Assembly (NCBI GenBank): GCA_023055505.1
Contig: JALIRH010000044.1
Coordinates: forward strand, 2,356,001-2,420,000
Reading direction: 5' to 3'
Source: Callipepla californica brunnescens
Taxonomy: Eukaryota; Chordata; Aves; Galliformes; Odontophoridae
Length of the DNA stretch: 64,000 nucleotides
The notes beneath the pieces were generated by a model. That model made no database searches. It was not told where the DNA came from and saw nothing but the letters and a program-made list of their open reading frames with translations. The position numbers and the translations under genes are program-made. Shown here in pieces: positions 10,024 through 22,600 of this stretch (position 1 is its first letter; each line of letters opens with the position of its first letter).

Positions 10024-12338
10024 CACAACAAAGCCTACAAAGGGTTCTTCATTATAAATCCTTTGCTTTTGAAAAGATAAATGAAAAATTAAGGATTTCA
10101 TTTTCTTCCTAACATTTTTCCTAGCATAGGAGCTTTCACTCTCCAAGAGTTTTTCCTGTTGCTGTCTACAAGTGAGGCTAATACAGGCTGGGGTTTTTCT
10201 TTGTAAGTTATCCATGCTGGTGATAGTCAGCAGAGGCTGTAATGCCATTAAAACTTCCAGATAGTAGAAACCATTTCTGGTGTGGAAAGAAGCTGTCCAC
10301 CCTTCCTGCCTTCCAGCTACTGGCTTTCATTCCATCACTTGCCTTTTCTTGTGCATGCAGGAATGCCTTTTGTTGTCACCTGGTTCTGCTGCAGTGAAGG
10401 AAAACCAAAACAGAGTGGTAGAACATTCATGAAAAGACATCCCAATGCTGCAAGGACTAGCAGCAGTGCCTGAGCCCAGCAGTCCTTCTCTGCCTGCCCT
10501 TCAGGCACCAGTTCCAGTCTGGTATTCACCACAGTGGCACAGGTGTTTACAGCAAAGGACACCAAGACTGACCTACAGGGGAGACTCAGACAGGTACTCC
10601 TTCAACTTGGGGTTTGGAGTCCAAATCCACTTCTTGCACCTAGCTGTGCAGAAAGGGAATGCTCATATACAATGCATATTGTGAAAACTGACCAAAGAAG
10701 GTACAGTGAATATTTTCTGCCTGTGGTATAATTTGACACATGGTATGCCGCAGTAAGTTTCTAGGGCAAAGAATGTGATCCTAGTATGTATCTGATATAA
10801 TTAAGGATGTATGACTTAATTACCAGCTCGTGGTATCAGTCTGAAGTGATACTATTGGACTGAGATAAAACATTGTGGCTTTGCTTCCCATCTAGGGAAT
10901 TGCAATATGTGCTAAAAATACCGTCGAGCACATGGAAATACAGAGTGTTATTGCACATGGAGAGGAAGAAGGAATGTCAGACCCATTAGAAGCAACCGTA
11001 GAAGAGGGACAACTTAGCACTGAATGTTCTGAGGTAAGGCTTTTGAAGCTGCCAGCAAGATAAGCTGGGACTTGGTTGCCATTCTTTCCTGCTCCCTCCC
11101 CTTTGTCCCTTACAGGATGAGAAAGCATTCTGTTTGGAAGTGAGTGGTAAGTAAATAGAGCAAACAGGTTAGCAAGTGAACCATACTAAGTATCAGTTTT
11201 CTGCCACACATTTTATCTCTGTAACTCCTTGGGGATGTTGTTTTGTCACAGGAAGAGTCATTTATTATTTAGCTGTACTTAAAGTCACTCATCTCTGGAG
11301 AAACATGGAAGGGGATGCTGTTTGATAGGGAGGGACTGCAGTGACTCTTGCTCCCCTGCAGACTGTTGTGGACCTGGGCACTGCTGTCTCAATTCTGGGT
11401 GGCACACAATGACTGTGATTTAAGAGAGCAGCAGAAGAGAAAGGTGCTTCTGACAAGCTTTTTAGAAAAAGTACCCACAACCCTTTGTGAAATTCAGATG
11501 ACAGAGGGCAGCATCCACTGAATTATTTAAATTTGTACATTCAGGTACTACAGCCATATAAGCAGAAGAGAGAGTTACTTGTGAAGGACAATGAAGTAAT
11601 AAACAAAATGTTCTGGATAAATAACTAACTAACCAACGTGATGAGATTTCAGCCTTAGAGAGCTATCGAGTTAATTCCTGCCCATTTTACTCATTTGAGT
11701 ACTCTCATTAAGAACAAACTGCTTCTTAGTAAATTGCCAGTTATCATAAAAACAATTAAACTTCTTGTTTTTGTTCTACTTCTTCCACATTTTTATAATT
11801 CTAGTCATTACCATTAAAACTTGTACATTTATATTCTTTTTTGCAAAAAAATTGCAAAATACTCTTCATATCACTCTGCTAAACCACTCAGTTTCCTTGC
11901 TCTGCAGGACTCTGAGATTAGCATATGCAGAAGAGTTAGAGCGCAAGTAAATACATCCAGAACAGGTGCACGAGAGGGATGATAAAACTGTCTGTTCACT
12001 CTGCCCACAGGAGATACATGGCTCAGCAGAGCAATGAGGGAGGTGGTTCCAGAAAGTGGGACCCGGTGAATTCCATACCAAAACGCTGATAGCATCTGAT
12101 GCACACAAGAGGTATGCTGAGCATCCAGAACTGCCTGTCCCACTGTACACAACACCATGCAGACAGTGATCATTTATTTGCCATAAAAAACAGGTGTGTC
12201 TTATAAATCTGAGAGGTGCACCCCCACACCAGCACAAGGATAAAGGTTTTGTAACTTTAATAATTAATTTGGAAAATTTGCTCTCACTTTTCTTATCCCT
12301 TAAGTAGGGGTATTGGTGACATAGTGACTTCTATCAAG

Positions 12339-12359
12339 TTTTTTTTTTTTTTTTTTTTT
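12339..12359. repeat. Poly(T) tract flanked by a short inverted repeat
   Basis: A run of 21 T is bracketed by TATCAA on the left and TTGATA on the right, which are reverse complements. It could be a simple homopolymer with chance flanks. Confidence 0.7.
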
Positions 12360-13826
12360 AATTTGATATATGTTTATAACGGTTCTCCACTCTACACAGA
12401 GAAAGGGGTGGTTAAAGCTTAAGGTATCAGCCTTGAGCAGCAAGTTTCTTCTAGAAGAGTTGTTTATCCTTGCTATTCAAGAAGCCCTTAAAGCCACCCT
12501 GGGGAATACCTACCTAAAAATCATTATCTTTAATATGTATGCATACAATACTTAGAAAAACCTGAGAAAATGAGTTAGCATAATTCTGTTTGATACCGTG
12601 TATCAAATAATATTCTCCCCGAAAATCTATAGATTTAGGAAGCGGCTGTATAGGGCGAATAACCCAAAAGAATAGTATACACAGAAAATAATGAGGTGGA
12701 TGGTATATTTTGCTTAGCTTATCTGGATGGTAAACAGACAACCAGTAAATAAAGAGAGGCTCACCAATAACTCCACAGAGGAGGGATCTCCTACAAGAGA
12801 TCCTTCCCCAGTGGTGGTCAGCCATTAAATGGGATCTGGGAGAAGTGGAGCCAGACTCTACCACTTCTGGTCACACAGGTACATTGCCTTCACCTGTGCT
12901 CCTGCGACTGACTCAGTGTTCACCTCAGGTGATCAGTCAGTGGTTCAGGCTGTGATTCAGCAGTTCCCATACAGGCTGGAAGTTGTTTCTCCTGCCCATG
13001 AGAGGTGACACTCCAGAAGACTCCTCTGTGCCTGTTTTTCTCAGTAGAATTGCTAACAGGGAAACCAGTTCTGTGTGCAGTGTGACAGCTATGGAGGGAA
13101 CAATTTCCCTTTACTGCCATTGTGCATGAAAGAGGAAAACAAAGGTAAGAAAAACTGGCAATCTGTGATGCAGAAAAATATAAATGATGCTAATAGCTGG
13201 AAATAAGGAAATAGGCTGCTCAGTGATCTGAAGAAAGAGTTTGCAAGGAAGATAAGAAAGGGAAACTTCCTCTTTTCTTGCAAAAATATAATTTCCAAAA
13301 TAGAAAGTCCTTGTTCAGTATTTTCTTACATTCCGGTTGGAAATTCTACAGAAAACTACAGGCTGTTTAGTGAGTCTGAAGTATTTAATCCTTACTTATT
13401 GCATGCTTGAGGAACAGTTATGGAAACCTCTTGGATGGCCCTAAATCTGAAATCTCCAGATTAAGGAGAGAAATGTGGTCTGTCTTAAGGCTGAATGTAG
13501 TCCTGCCAAAATTCTTCATTGTACGCTGTGGTGATACTCTGCAGCCAGAAACACGGTACTTCTGGCTCTGTTAAAGATTTGTCACGAGAATCAGACAGAG
13601 GACTATGTCCAAGTGCCTATGGGTCATGATAAACGTATCCCAAACTGAAAAGGTCTCTTGGGTCTATGTACCGCATCAAGTCCTGATGTATACTGAATTT
13701 CCTACAAGTTTCCACAACACAAGTAAAAATTACTGATGGTAACATATTACTTAACAACTGAAAGCATAGGTCAAGGACACAAGACATCCTTATCCCTGTA
13801 GTGTTCCATTTGCTCATGATGCACTG

Positions 13827-13844
13827 TCTATCTATCTATCTATC
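13827..13844. repeat. (TCTA)n microsatellite
   Basis: Four and a half copies of TCTA in intergenic DNA; short and possibly polymorphic. Confidence 0.85.
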
Positions 13845-15056
13845 CTATGTCTTATTCCAGTCTTGTGAGCAAAGTGTGTTGAACTTTGGGCTTATATGAG
13901 CTCAACTGACTGGGAAAGCAGATCACAGAGGGCAAGTCTTTAAGTTGAGGTGTACCACCGTGCCCTTTAGTTTCTGCTGCATAAACTTAGATCCATTTAA
14001 TTTAGACAGTTCTGCCTGAAATCAGTGGCACAGTGGAATTTTTGCTGAAAGGTGGTTGAAAAGGGAGATAAAAAGTTAGTGATAGAAGTGAAGCCAAGCT
14101 ATAAATGGTGTGAACCTTGTTTTCCTTTTCAAAGTAAAATTAAATGTGTGCGATCTATTTTAAAATGACAAGATGCTTTTGAAATATATATATACATATA
14201 ACATCTCATTTTAGTGAGAAGTCTCACTGAAAATCATTTCAGCTACCAGACAGACATTTGGATGACATTGTCTGGCAGTTTGCTACAACTCAGTACAAAG
14301 GGAATTTTTTCAAACATTGACACAGTATGAGGTTTTTTTTGTTTTGTTTTGTTTTTTTTAAATTGAGATCTTATTACTCTAAAGCCAGTCAACTGGGAAG
14401 GATTTCTCATGCTTTAGGTGGTAACAAATCTTCCAGAACAGTGCTAACCAACACTTGCATCAGTCTTGCTAGTTTTCATTATTTAGTATCTCATGATACA
14501 GATTGCTGGAATGAGGGAAAGGTCTTAGGTATAAATTTCAGTTCAGTTTTGGTCAGCTTCATATGACTTTGCAAAAGAAACATGAAGGGATTCATCAATA
14601 ATACAGACATGGCAAGCTCCAGCTCAAGGCTTTAAGTTAAAAAAGAAAGCAAAACCAAAACAACACTTCCTTCTCTTCTCCCCCTCTTTTTTCCCAGCTA
14701 AGTGTTTGACAGACTTTGTGAGACGCCTTGGAACAATTTCCTTTTTTGACACTTCTAATTTAAATGACTTACTAGAAATGAATATTTTATGGCAAATCAG
14801 TACTCCGTTCTTGAGAGATTCTTCTCTTTAGTGCTAATTATTTCAACAAGACCTATACTAAAGGCAAATCCTGTTACTTCTCTAGATTGTCTACATTTAC
14901 ACTGTAAAACTAGTTTCATACAACAGTTCAAGTTCTTACGTTTGGTGTTTCCTAATTTTTACTTTTTAGAAACTCCCACTTAAAGAAGTGACACAGTTTA
15001 AAGAGACACAGAGTTTGGAAACTCTGTAGTTAACCGACTACAGCCTCATTACTTGG

Positions 15057-15077
15057 AAAAAAAAAAAAAAAAAAAAA
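15057..15077. repeat. Poly(A) tract, 21 bases
   Basis: An uninterrupted run of 21 A with no poly(A) signal or recognisable retrocopy just upstream. Confidence 0.75.
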
Positions 15078-16845
15078 GCAAGACTACTAAGATGTAATCC
15101 TTACCTTCTTCATTCTTGAAGCCAAAGCCATCTTTGATTTCTATACTACAAATTCCAAAGGCATTTTGTATATAATAAAGTCACGTTTAACCCTCCAGGT
15201 CAGTTTGAATCTGTGTATTGACTGAGAAACACAACACAGCCTGTTTAGACACCTGTAAGCGTGAAGATAAGAAACTAGTTTCTGTTAGACTTCACAACTC
15301 TTGTCTGAATAAAAGCAAAATCAGGAAAACCTTCTAGCTGTAATAATTTCACAAACTGATAAGCCCAGAGGCAGTAAAACAGCCTTCTAACACAACACTC
15401 ATGCAGAGACTGTCATTTGATCAAACGAAAAGCTAGGAATCTTTTGAACATGACCAGGACAACTCTGTGTACAGCCAGATCTTCATAGATCTGAGTTGTC
15501 AGTGTTTTGGATGTACTTTTGAAAGCTCTTGCCACAATCTCTAAATACGTTGTTCATGCTGAGGAAAACGAGTAAAGCAAAGCCCATGCTCTTAATCCCA
15601 TCCTTCGTAGCTTCTTCTTCATCTAGTCACACAGAACATTCAGCAGACCATTTCTCATGAGCTGCAACTAGGGAAGAGTCCTCCTGCATTCTTGCTTCTG
15701 CCTGACCCTCACGGATTAGCTGAGTGTACAGGGGGACCCTACATTTAGAACCTGGATAACAAAAGCAGGTGGGAATGTCCTGCACTGTAGGCTCTGCAGT
15801 AACACAGCACAGGGTTTCACGGATGCATTCTGCCTGTCCCTTGCTGATATAATCCTCCAGGTGAGAGCATTAAGGGCTTAGGACTACTCTGTGTTGCTGG
15901 AATAGCAAAAAGTAAGCAGCAAACAGTATGAATGACAGTGGTAATAATATCTGCACTTGTGTTGTGAGCAGCCTGAAGTTTGGAAAACACCTCAAAGGAG
16001 GAAAAAACTGGAATTTCTTATTTCCACTGCTTGTCCTTCAACCTCTGAGCCCAGTGCCCAAGATCAATTTTGTCTTTTTAAAGTTGTTGTTCGCAGGAAC
16101 CAGATTTCACTGCTTCAGGTAATCCAGACAGCTTTTCCCTCAATAGCCACACATGGCCTTTAGACAACACCACTACGTTTTCTGACTGAGAGACGGAGAG
16201 CTTTGCCTGCTCTGGGCTTTACACTCTATTACCACTTCCCACATCCAGTCTCCCTGGTGCTTGGCATCTTTATTCCCAGTAATCAGGTGTTTGAAACAAT
16301 TCAAGTTTTATGAAGCGTGTCTTTTTATAAAGATGGAGCTATCATCGCAAAACAAACTGTCATTTATTATCAGACTCTACAGATTTTGACAAGTTTATTA
16401 GTTTTAGATGTGGAACTTAACTAACTCATGTTCCCTGTCTATTACAAAAGTGACTATGGCCCCTTAAGCACTTAATAAAAATGATGAAACAACAAACTAG
16501 CTGAATTGATAGGTAATGCTGTAGGATTAGCTCTGCATTTAAAATGAGCTTTTACTCTATTATTTACCAAACACATGGGTAAATGCTTGTCAGATGGTTC
16601 TTTTGAAAGAGTAGAACAAGTAGGACAATTTGGGGGGACATAATCCTAAATATATTGTCTTTTAAAGGAAAATCCCTTATAATACTGTAGCTGAAAACAA
16701 ACAAGGTGTAATGTTTTCCATCTGTCCATAAAAAATATTGCAACAGTTTCTGCAGCAAAAATGAGCTGGTACCTGCAAATACTGATCTGAAGCTCTCTGT
16801 GGTGCAACCTTAATGGTTCTGAGTATGAGGCGTTCTATTGTGCAC

Positions 16846-17120
16846 AGATCACAGAATCACAGATTGTAGGGATTGGAAGGGACCTCTAGAGATCGTCAGG
16901 TCCAACTCCCCTGCCAAAGCAGGCTCCCTACAGCAGGCTGCACAGGTAGGCATCCAGACAGGTCTTGAATATCTCCAGAGAAGGAGAATCCACAACTTCT
17001 CTGGGCAGTCTGTGCCAGTGTTCCGTCACTCTTGCTTCTCATATTGAAGCAGAACTTTCTATGCTTCAGTTTTTGGCCATTTCCCCTTGTCCTATCCCCA
17101 CAAACCTCTAAAGTGATGAT
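16846..17120 (-). mobile_element. CR1 LINE 3'-end fragment
   Basis: The plus strand shows the reverse complement of a CR1 3' end. It begins with the ATCACAGAATCACAG repeat, continues with GGATTGGAAGGGACCTCTAG, then the CCAACTCCCCTGCCAAAGCAGG block, and further on CTTGAATATCTCCAGAGAAG and the CCCCTTGTCC segment. All are characteristic of avian CR1. The element is therefore on the minus strand, 5'-truncated as is usual for CR1, and about 275 bp long. Short frames over it are remnants of the end of the reverse-transcriptase ORF with stops and gaps. It looks fairly young compared with the other CR1 pieces here. Confidence 0.93.
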
Positions 17121-19496
17121 CTTCAAGTGCAAAAGATTGCTTCTCTATTTTCCATGATGAAACATTTCCAGTAGTTTTATGGCATTCGACAGCACTATTT
17201 CTGAACAAAGGACACATTGAAATATCTGTGTTCACAGCTACTTAGCTTTTATCCTCAGCCTTTCTCAATTTTTCCTCAGTTTTATCCCACTTGTGACCGT
17301 ATAAACTACATGAGCATTTGGACTTCTGTCAGGCTGGTGACCCTGCTGGAACTGCCAGAATTAAACTGGGCTGATAAATCTCAGTTTGGTAGCAGCTGCC
17401 AGACATAACAAGGACATCCACTGGTGGCAGTAAAGCTCTCTACATGGAGAAGTGCCTCTCAAGGAGAGTAAGGGTGTCTCATGTTGTTCTGCTTGCTAGG
17501 AGTTTGAAAGTCGGGGGAATAACAGCAGCCAATTATTAAGAAGTCTTTTTGAGTGGTTAAGCACTTACTATAAACACTTATATTAATTAGGTAAAGACTA
17601 AATCAATTAAAATGATTCTGCACATGAAAGCTGACACACAACAATGGAAAAATTACATATTCCAACAGAAAATCCATCAGTATTTACCTCCTTCTGGTAA
17701 TACAATCATAGTTTAGGCTAAGCTCATCATAAAACTTAAATGAACCGGAAAAAAGAACATTCTGTTTTGCAACTGTTAAAAACAATTGACTATGATGTAA
17801 AGTTCTCCATCAGCTCTGGCAGCAAGTCCTTGCTCCTTCAAACTCTTATGTACACACTTTTTAATCTTTTGTAATAGGGACTTAAAAAGACATTAACTTG
17901 GCTTAGTTTGCATGGGAATGATGCAATCTGGGGAGTAGTGTTTGAAAAACACTGTTTGCAAGGTTGTACTGGGTGACAGCAGCACTTGGATCTGTCAAAA
18001 ATCTGAAACACACACACACTCTGAGAAAGACTGGAACAGGAAAGCAAAGTAAGGTGATTCAAGTCCCTGAGCTGCAGTTCCAAGTGCAGCTCCAGAGTCC
18101 TGTGGCACGTGGCCAGGTCTGTGGGCAGGCCCAGAGCACACTGGCTTTCTCCATTAGCAGAAATCCCAGAATAGATCTGATACAGAGCAACAATAATTCT
18201 CACTTCATCTGTGCTACTTAGCAAATAAGCTTGCTTAACTAATTTTTTTTGAATCGTGTTCTGAAATAAAATAATTCTTGCTTGAGAGAAATTGAAAAAA
18301 GAAGAATATTCTAAATGCACGAACAACTGATAAGACATGAAGAAAATGACTCCCATGTGTATGTGATTATTATAAATGTGACTTCTCTTTTTAAAAGAGT
18401 GCTGTAAACAAATGCATAATCCAGTTTATTAGCTGAAATTGGCTGAATTACAGCTTAAAAATAAGACACACATGGTGGCAATTACCATACTTCAAAACAG
18501 TTAGGCCTCTAAAAAGCCTAGTTCATACGTTTTTCCTGTAGAAATTGCAGTCTTTTTAGCTTGCCTCACTAGATTTTCAGAAACATCTTTTCAGATGCGA
18601 CCGATTCATCATGGGAGGTCAGACCTAGGATCTGTCACTTGCATGAGTTGGGGTAACAGTTGCAAGGTAAATTATACAAAGAAATAAATCTATATTTAAC
18701 ATCAGCTTTGAGATAAAAAGCTTCTCTACTCAGAATTAAGAGAAAAGATCCTTTTGGGCAGCAGTAGCTGGCATTTAAGGCACGTGTAGGATGGTCAGCC
18801 AAGTTCTTGCTCTGTTGCTTACTTAGCTCAAGGACTGTTGCCTTGCTGGTGTAATAAGCCCTGAGGACAGGGCTATTGGCCATTTTGGAACAAACTTCTC
18901 TCAGAATGGCAGGAGAAGAAAACTCTCACACTACAAACTGACAGCTCATGTGGTTTGTGAGTGCTCTGTGCTGGAATGTACTGGTTGGAGTGGAAGGAGT
19001 AAGATGGATCCTGTGGAAAGGAGCAGTGACACAGGCCTGAACCAGAGCACCACATTCGACATAAGCAAATGACTATTGTTGCAGAGTTTGGACAGATGGC
19101 TGGCAAAACCAGCCAGAGGCAATTCAAAGATAATATTCATGTGATGTCCCACTTCCCCACATTAAGGAAATGCATGTTAATCCACTACTGGCACTAATCC
19201 AGCACTGAGCTAGGACATTAGAAGGTCTCAAGCAGAAAGCAGGGAAGAGTCTGCCTGGGAACGACTATTCATTCTCAGAAAGCAATGATGTAACAGATGT
19301 AGAAAAATGAAGAAGAAATGCTTTTTCTCTTTCTCTCTACAAAATTAAGTTGTGGAACCTGTTGCAGGGTGTTGGTCATAAGTCTAAACAGGCTAGCAAG
19401 AAAAAAAAAAGTAAATGGCTGAGACTACTGATCATGATAGACAGAATGCAACCTTGCACTCAGGATCTTCCCAAACTACCAAAAGATGCATCAAGA
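17121..19496. other. Intergenic DNA, no gene seen
   Basis: AT-rich sequence between two CR1 fragments. The longest frame (17838-18356, minus strand, 172 codons) has no recognisable domain, contains no splice-supported partner and is judged a chance frame. A short AC repeat lies near 18008. Confidence 0.55.
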
Positions 19497-19690
19497 GAAT
19501 CATAAAATCATGAAGATAGGAAAAGACCTCTAGGATCATCAAGCCCAACCACCCACCTGTCCCCATCATGTCCACTAACCTCAGTACCACATCTACACTG
19601 TTCTTGAACACCTCCATAGACAGTGGATTCACCACCCCCCTGGGCAGCCTGTTCCAAAGCCTCACTACTATTTTTGAGTATCCATACCAT
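19497..19690 (-). mobile_element. CR1 LINE 3'-end fragment, older
   Basis: The plus strand begins AATCATAAAATCATGAAGAT, then AGGAAAAGACCTCTAGGATC and a CCCAACCACCCACCTGTCCC block, the reverse complement of a CR1 3' end. Translated on the minus strand it gives LWNRLPRGVV followed by SMEVFKNSVDVVL, which resembles the CR1 reverse-transcriptase C-terminus (WN-LP-E-VV, SLEVFK). The reading frame is decayed. The boundary with flanking DNA beyond about 19690 is unclear. Confidence 0.88.
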
Positions 19691-22600
19691 AGCCCACAGC
19701 CCAGGTATTTCAAGAAGATCTTGTAGCTGCTCTGGCCTGTGCCACGTGAACGTACTTGCTGTCGTCTCAGCAAGAACATGCATTGTAGGTACTACAGACG
19801 AATCGTACTTCAGATGTCAGGTCTGGTAAGCTTTAAGCTGGTTATCTGAGAGCAGAACAGCCACCCACCTGTCGAGCCACAGAATGAAACCCTTCTGTCC
19901 ATGTTCACTTCACTTAGGTATGAGGTGAGGCAGCAATGGGACTGCTTTGGTTTTACTTCCCAAGGCCTGGTGATGCTATGGGATATTAGGGGGAGCCTCC
20001 TTGTATAGACTGCTTTATGCTGAGCAACTCATCTGCCACGGACAGAATCTGGGACCCAAATCTGCCCCAAGCCTATGGTAATTGCCAACACAACAACCAA
20101 TCGTGACATGGTACTTTGCAGACATTATTGAAGCAATAATTGTTGGGTAATTTTGCTAAATTTTGGTAATCCTATCCTGGAATAACTAACATGCAAGAAG
20201 GACAAAAATAGACCTTACCTCTCCCATCCTATCATGTGACCTAGAAAACCAGTGAAACATGACAACTGTTATAAACAACCACACAAATAAAACTCTCTAT
20301 CTGATTGACTTCAATACCAATGGCTCATGGTTAAAGTAGCTGGAAAAGTATGAAGATAAAATGTCAAGTTTAATGCTAAAGGAACTAATCCTGGCCTCAG
20401 CCAGGATCTCCATGACTAGAAAGCACTACTTACTTCTACCCAAAGTAATTGCATTTACAGGCACGAAGCAACATCCCATGAAAAAGCTATGGTAGCCCTG
20501 TCCTCCTTCCTGCATAGCACAAAGATGGCCATGCCACAGGTTAGCTCATCATGCAGCACTCTGGGATTCAGCAGGGGGTAGTAAGAAGTTACTTTCCACC
20601 CAACACATGGGCTAAAATTACATTGGGGCCATGCCAGTCCCCCACCTGCCCTGAGCCAGTCAGTAACAGGAAGATTTTTCCCTTTCTTATGTTACAGCTT
20701 CCCTCTAGTTGCCAGAAAACTTCAGATTATTTTTGGATTTGGTGCTGCTTCTAATATTACTTTCCAATAAAGTGAAAGAAATTGTCACTTGCAAAAGGAA
20801 TGAAGTTAAAATTGAACCTGTCATAAATCTTATAGAAAAAGCTGTTCAAAGGACATCAGATAGGAGGGTGATTTGAAAACTCCCTGAAGGACCTTAAAAT
20901 ACAGTATGAGGAGAGAGATGCCATCCAGTCAGTCCTCTAGTCCTACCAGCATTCATAACTACACAAAACAGCAACATAGGAAGGATCAGGAAAGATGAGA
21001 AAGAATAGTGAGTGAAGGACCCAGGAAAGTGAATGTTCCCATTTCTGTCTCTACTTCATTTCAATCTACAAAGCCAAAGATTGCTTTCCTGTCTATAGAA
21101 AATGAAAGAAAGTCCTGCTCCGTTCAGTTTCAAAGTGTGATCTTTTCATACCAGCAATCTGCTTAGACAAGCAGAATAGTTCAGATAAATCTTTCTAAGC
21201 AGCATTTTTTTCCCCCTTTTCTGTAGGGCTCAATAAATGGTTGAGATATTTCTTGGAAGAATAATAGCTGATCTTCTGCTATGCCTCTGGGCTTGTGGCT
21301 GTTAATTGGTGACAGCGATTAAAAATTATTGCCTTGTAAATTGTTTTCATTACCAGACTAGTTCAAGAGTTGGAGGGAGGCAAAGGTGAACAGGGCCATG
21401 GCGTGCAGTGCATTTCTCAGGTTGGCAGCCAGCACTAGCACTATTGCTGCTATTTCTTCCTTCCTGTGAAGGCTGTGCATGGAGCAGCACTCTGCAGCAG
21501 GACTGGAAGCATGCAACTCACGTCATGGCAGATTCAAAGTACTGACATATAGTCTCTGCGTGTTTATGTCCTCATCTTTGCTGCTGGCTAGGCTGAACCT
21601 CTATGGCTTGCCGGGTGTACCAGCAGGACATCATGACTAAGGTTTCATAGCAAGGCTATGAAACAGGCTCCTGGTGGCAGTGGTTCTGGCCTAACTTTCA
21701 CTAAAACGAATGGAAACAAAACTAGATACCAACTTATTTACAGAAACAAAGACCCCAGACTCTAATTTCTGTAACTCTTTCTTTGATACAGCCCATGCAC
21801 AGCTCTGTGGAAGCCACGAGGAGGTCTGTTAAATCCTTTACAAGACTGATGGTGGCACGTAGCAGAAGGAAGACACTACAGAGTGGGCTGCCAACTATGA
21901 CAGTTTCTACATCATTCAAACTTCACCATCTGTTTGACATTTCTTCAGGATCTATAGCCACAATCTATTCTTTTCAGACCAAGCATGGACATTCTCAAAC
22001 TGAAACAGTTTGCCAACCAACTCTACAGGGGGCTTAAAAAAGAAAAATGTCACTTCTCCCTTACATAACTAAGGGAAACCCACAATGAGAAAGTCCTAAC
22101 AGATACTTCAATTTCATTAAAAATTTCCAAGGGTTGAAGAGCGGACGATCCAATAGAGTACATGCCAAGAAACAATCTTCAAGAAGAATGAAATGTTAGG
22201 TAACTTTCAAGGATACCCTAAGCAGATATTACTGTAAAAATGGCTGTAAGAATCTCAGGCTAGCATTCCAAATTTAACTGGAAACAGAATTTTGTCACAG
22301 TGATGTAATTGTTGCTGTAAATATTTTATATTGAAGAAATGAGCTCTTCGTAGCTAATAAAAACATATATTTAAAGACAGTATACTTTGCAGGTCAGCAT
22401 TACACTTCACCCCCAGTTTCCCTTTTTTTCACATGCCCTCCACGTTGCTTTCTTGCTGAGGGCTGGAATCCTTGGGAGAGAAGGTAGTTGGGATCTACAC
22501 GAACCTAATAGTCTAAACTTGTCCTTTTTTTTTGTTAAATGAGACCAAAGAGTTTAATGATTTACAAGACAACACCTCTGCTTCAGGCCTTCTTTCAAAT

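Larger units (their letters stand above)
6216..16845. other. Intergenic DNA, no gene seen
   Basis: About 10.6 kb of ordinary AT-rich avian intergenic sequence. It includes a CTCC repeat at 8191-8210, a 22-A run at 10002-10023, a 21-T run at 12339-12359, a TCTA tetranucleotide repeat at 13827-13844 and a 21-A run at 15057-15077. Open frames up to 123 codons (11866-12237, minus strand) have no recognisable domain, no family similarity and no supporting splice structure. Confidence 0.6.

Noticed and set aside
11866..12237. Minus-strand 123-codon frame, Cys/Ser-rich
   Set aside because: No domain or family recognised. Faint resemblance of the plus strand to CR1 words was too weak to call.
17838..18356. 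Minus-strand frame of 172 codons
   Set aside because: It is the longest noncoding-region frame but contains no motif, signal or family resemblance and no splice support.
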